64,000 bases of DNA. Origin: Catalinimonas alkaloidigena. Lineage in GTDB: Bacteria; Bacteroidota; Bacteroidia; Cytophagales; Cyclobacteriaceae. How positions within the stretch are numbered: position 1 is the first letter of the stretch; every line of letters starts with the position of its first letter. The notes beneath the pieces are model-generated. The model made no database searches. It had not been told where the DNA came from and saw only the letters and a list, made by a program, of their open reading frames with translations. A program made the position numbers and the translations under genes. The DNA lies in the NCBI RefSeq assembly GCF_029504655.1, contig NZ_JAQFIL010000001.1, forward strand, positions 3,663,001 to 3,727,000. The letters are read 5' to 3'. Shown here one piece after another: positions 63,566 through 64,000 of the stretch.

Positions 63566-64000
63566 TTACTCAGTGATATGAAAAACAATTCGCTTATACC
63601 TTGTTAATGCTGGCGAAGATTGATCAGTCACTTCTGCGATCAGGTGGATGGAATCGCCGACTTGTGCATCTGCTGGTATCCTGAAGTTTATTATGTTATG
63701 ATCAGCATTTTCAATAGCTATTTTTTCAGCATAACTGTCGGCATCATTGTAGTGCCACCAGCGGTAGTTAAGAGCATCACCATCAGGATCAGTAGAGTCT
63801 TTCAAGCTCAGTTGTATCGTGCTTCCGGCTGTGACTGTCTGTTCTTCCTTCACATTCAATTTTACCTCAGGAGGGTGATTGGCCTCCTCATAAGGCAGAA
63901 CACACCAGTCGGCCCGGGCAGCAAAATCTTTTTGGTAATGTGGAATCCAGCGATATACAGCTTTAAAAATATTCTCATCGTCAGGAGCGCTTACCCAAAG
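63566..64000 (-). CDS. DUF1593 protein, C-terminal part
   Basis: The frame is open at the right edge, so only the last 144 residues are in the window. The visible RWIPHYQKDFAARADWCV and EEANHPPEVKLNVKEE blocks are typical of the end of DUF1593 (nucleoside hydrolase-like) proteins, followed by the cellulose-binding-like Ig domain with DSTDPDGDALNYRWWHYNDA and HNIINFRIPADAQVGDSIHL. These are probably exported enzymes acting on sugar derivatives in Bacteroidota polysaccharide loci. It lies 30 bases upstream of the heparinase-type lyase gene; both are likely cotranscribed. Confidence 0.82.
   Translation of the reverse strand, partial: LWVSAPDDENIFKAVYRWIPHYQKDFAARADWCVLPYEEANHPPEVKLNVKEEQTVTAGSTIQLSLKDSTDPDGDALNYRWWHYNDADSYAEKIAIENADHNIINFRIPADAQVGDSIHLIAEVTDQSSPALTRYKRIVFHITE

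Overview
The window reads as a chromosomal segment of a Bacteroidota bacterium, most likely a (marine) Cytophagales-type organism. Reasons: two SusC/SusD pairs, a DUF5916 protein, TonB-dependent receptors with carboxypeptidase-like N-terminal domains, promoters of the TAnnTTTG type, few Shine-Dalgarno sequences, and a moderate, AT-leaning base composition. No rRNA, tRNA or CRISPR array was seen.

Layout. (1) 1-8.2 kb is an accessory region read mostly on the minus strand: the start of a group II intron, a decayed DUF433/DUF5615 toxin-antitoxin pair, a frameshifted IS1182-type element, an intact HigBA-type pair, a frameshifted IS481-type element, and the N-terminal stub of a tyrosine recombinase. 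Two related attC-like repeats follow the two toxin-antitoxin units; one carries the intron and the other is split by the IS1182 element, so the region looks like a piece of an integron-type cassette array invaded at its recombination sites. (2) 8.3-20.3 kb holds two SusC/SusD glycan-uptake pairs, both SusC proteins with an N-terminal STN signalling domain, with relics of a sulfatase and a kelch protein between and after them. (3) 20.8-31 kb holds a DUF5916 outer-membrane protein with an M14-like deacylase, then an operon joining an ABC-2 exporter (ATPase plus two DUF3526-type permeases) to a siderophore-type TonB receptor. (4) 31-36 kb holds a P2-type cation ATPase and a short-chain dehydrogenase.

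(5) 36-56.5 kb is the most coherent part. It has a Crp/Fnr-family regulator followed by stress and energy genes: Hsp20, an eight-kilobase operon (acetate-CoA ligase, coiled-coil lipoprotein, 2-oxoacid dehydrogenase E1 alpha, E1 beta and E2, acyl carrier protein, class II ribonucleotide reductase), a phosphoribosyltransferase with an erythromycin-esterase-like protein, a tandem universal stress protein, a metallo-beta-lactamase/rhodanese persulfide enzyme, and an Mla-type lipid transporter. Intergenic regions in front of these units carry the palindrome TGAYNTANRTCA (seven exact copies plus degenerate ones), which has the half-site spacing of an Fnr/Crp site. I infer a local low-oxygen or energy-stress regulon controlled by the neighbouring regulator, similar in gene content to the low-oxygen loci of some Proteobacteria.

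(6) 55.7-61 kb adds a LolA-like protein, two FtsX-type permeases, a LolD-like ATPase and an outer-membrane protein, probably a second envelope transport system and headed by another copy of the palindrome. (7) 61.3-64 kb starts another polysaccharide locus with a heparinase II/III-type lyase and the end of a DUF1593 protein.
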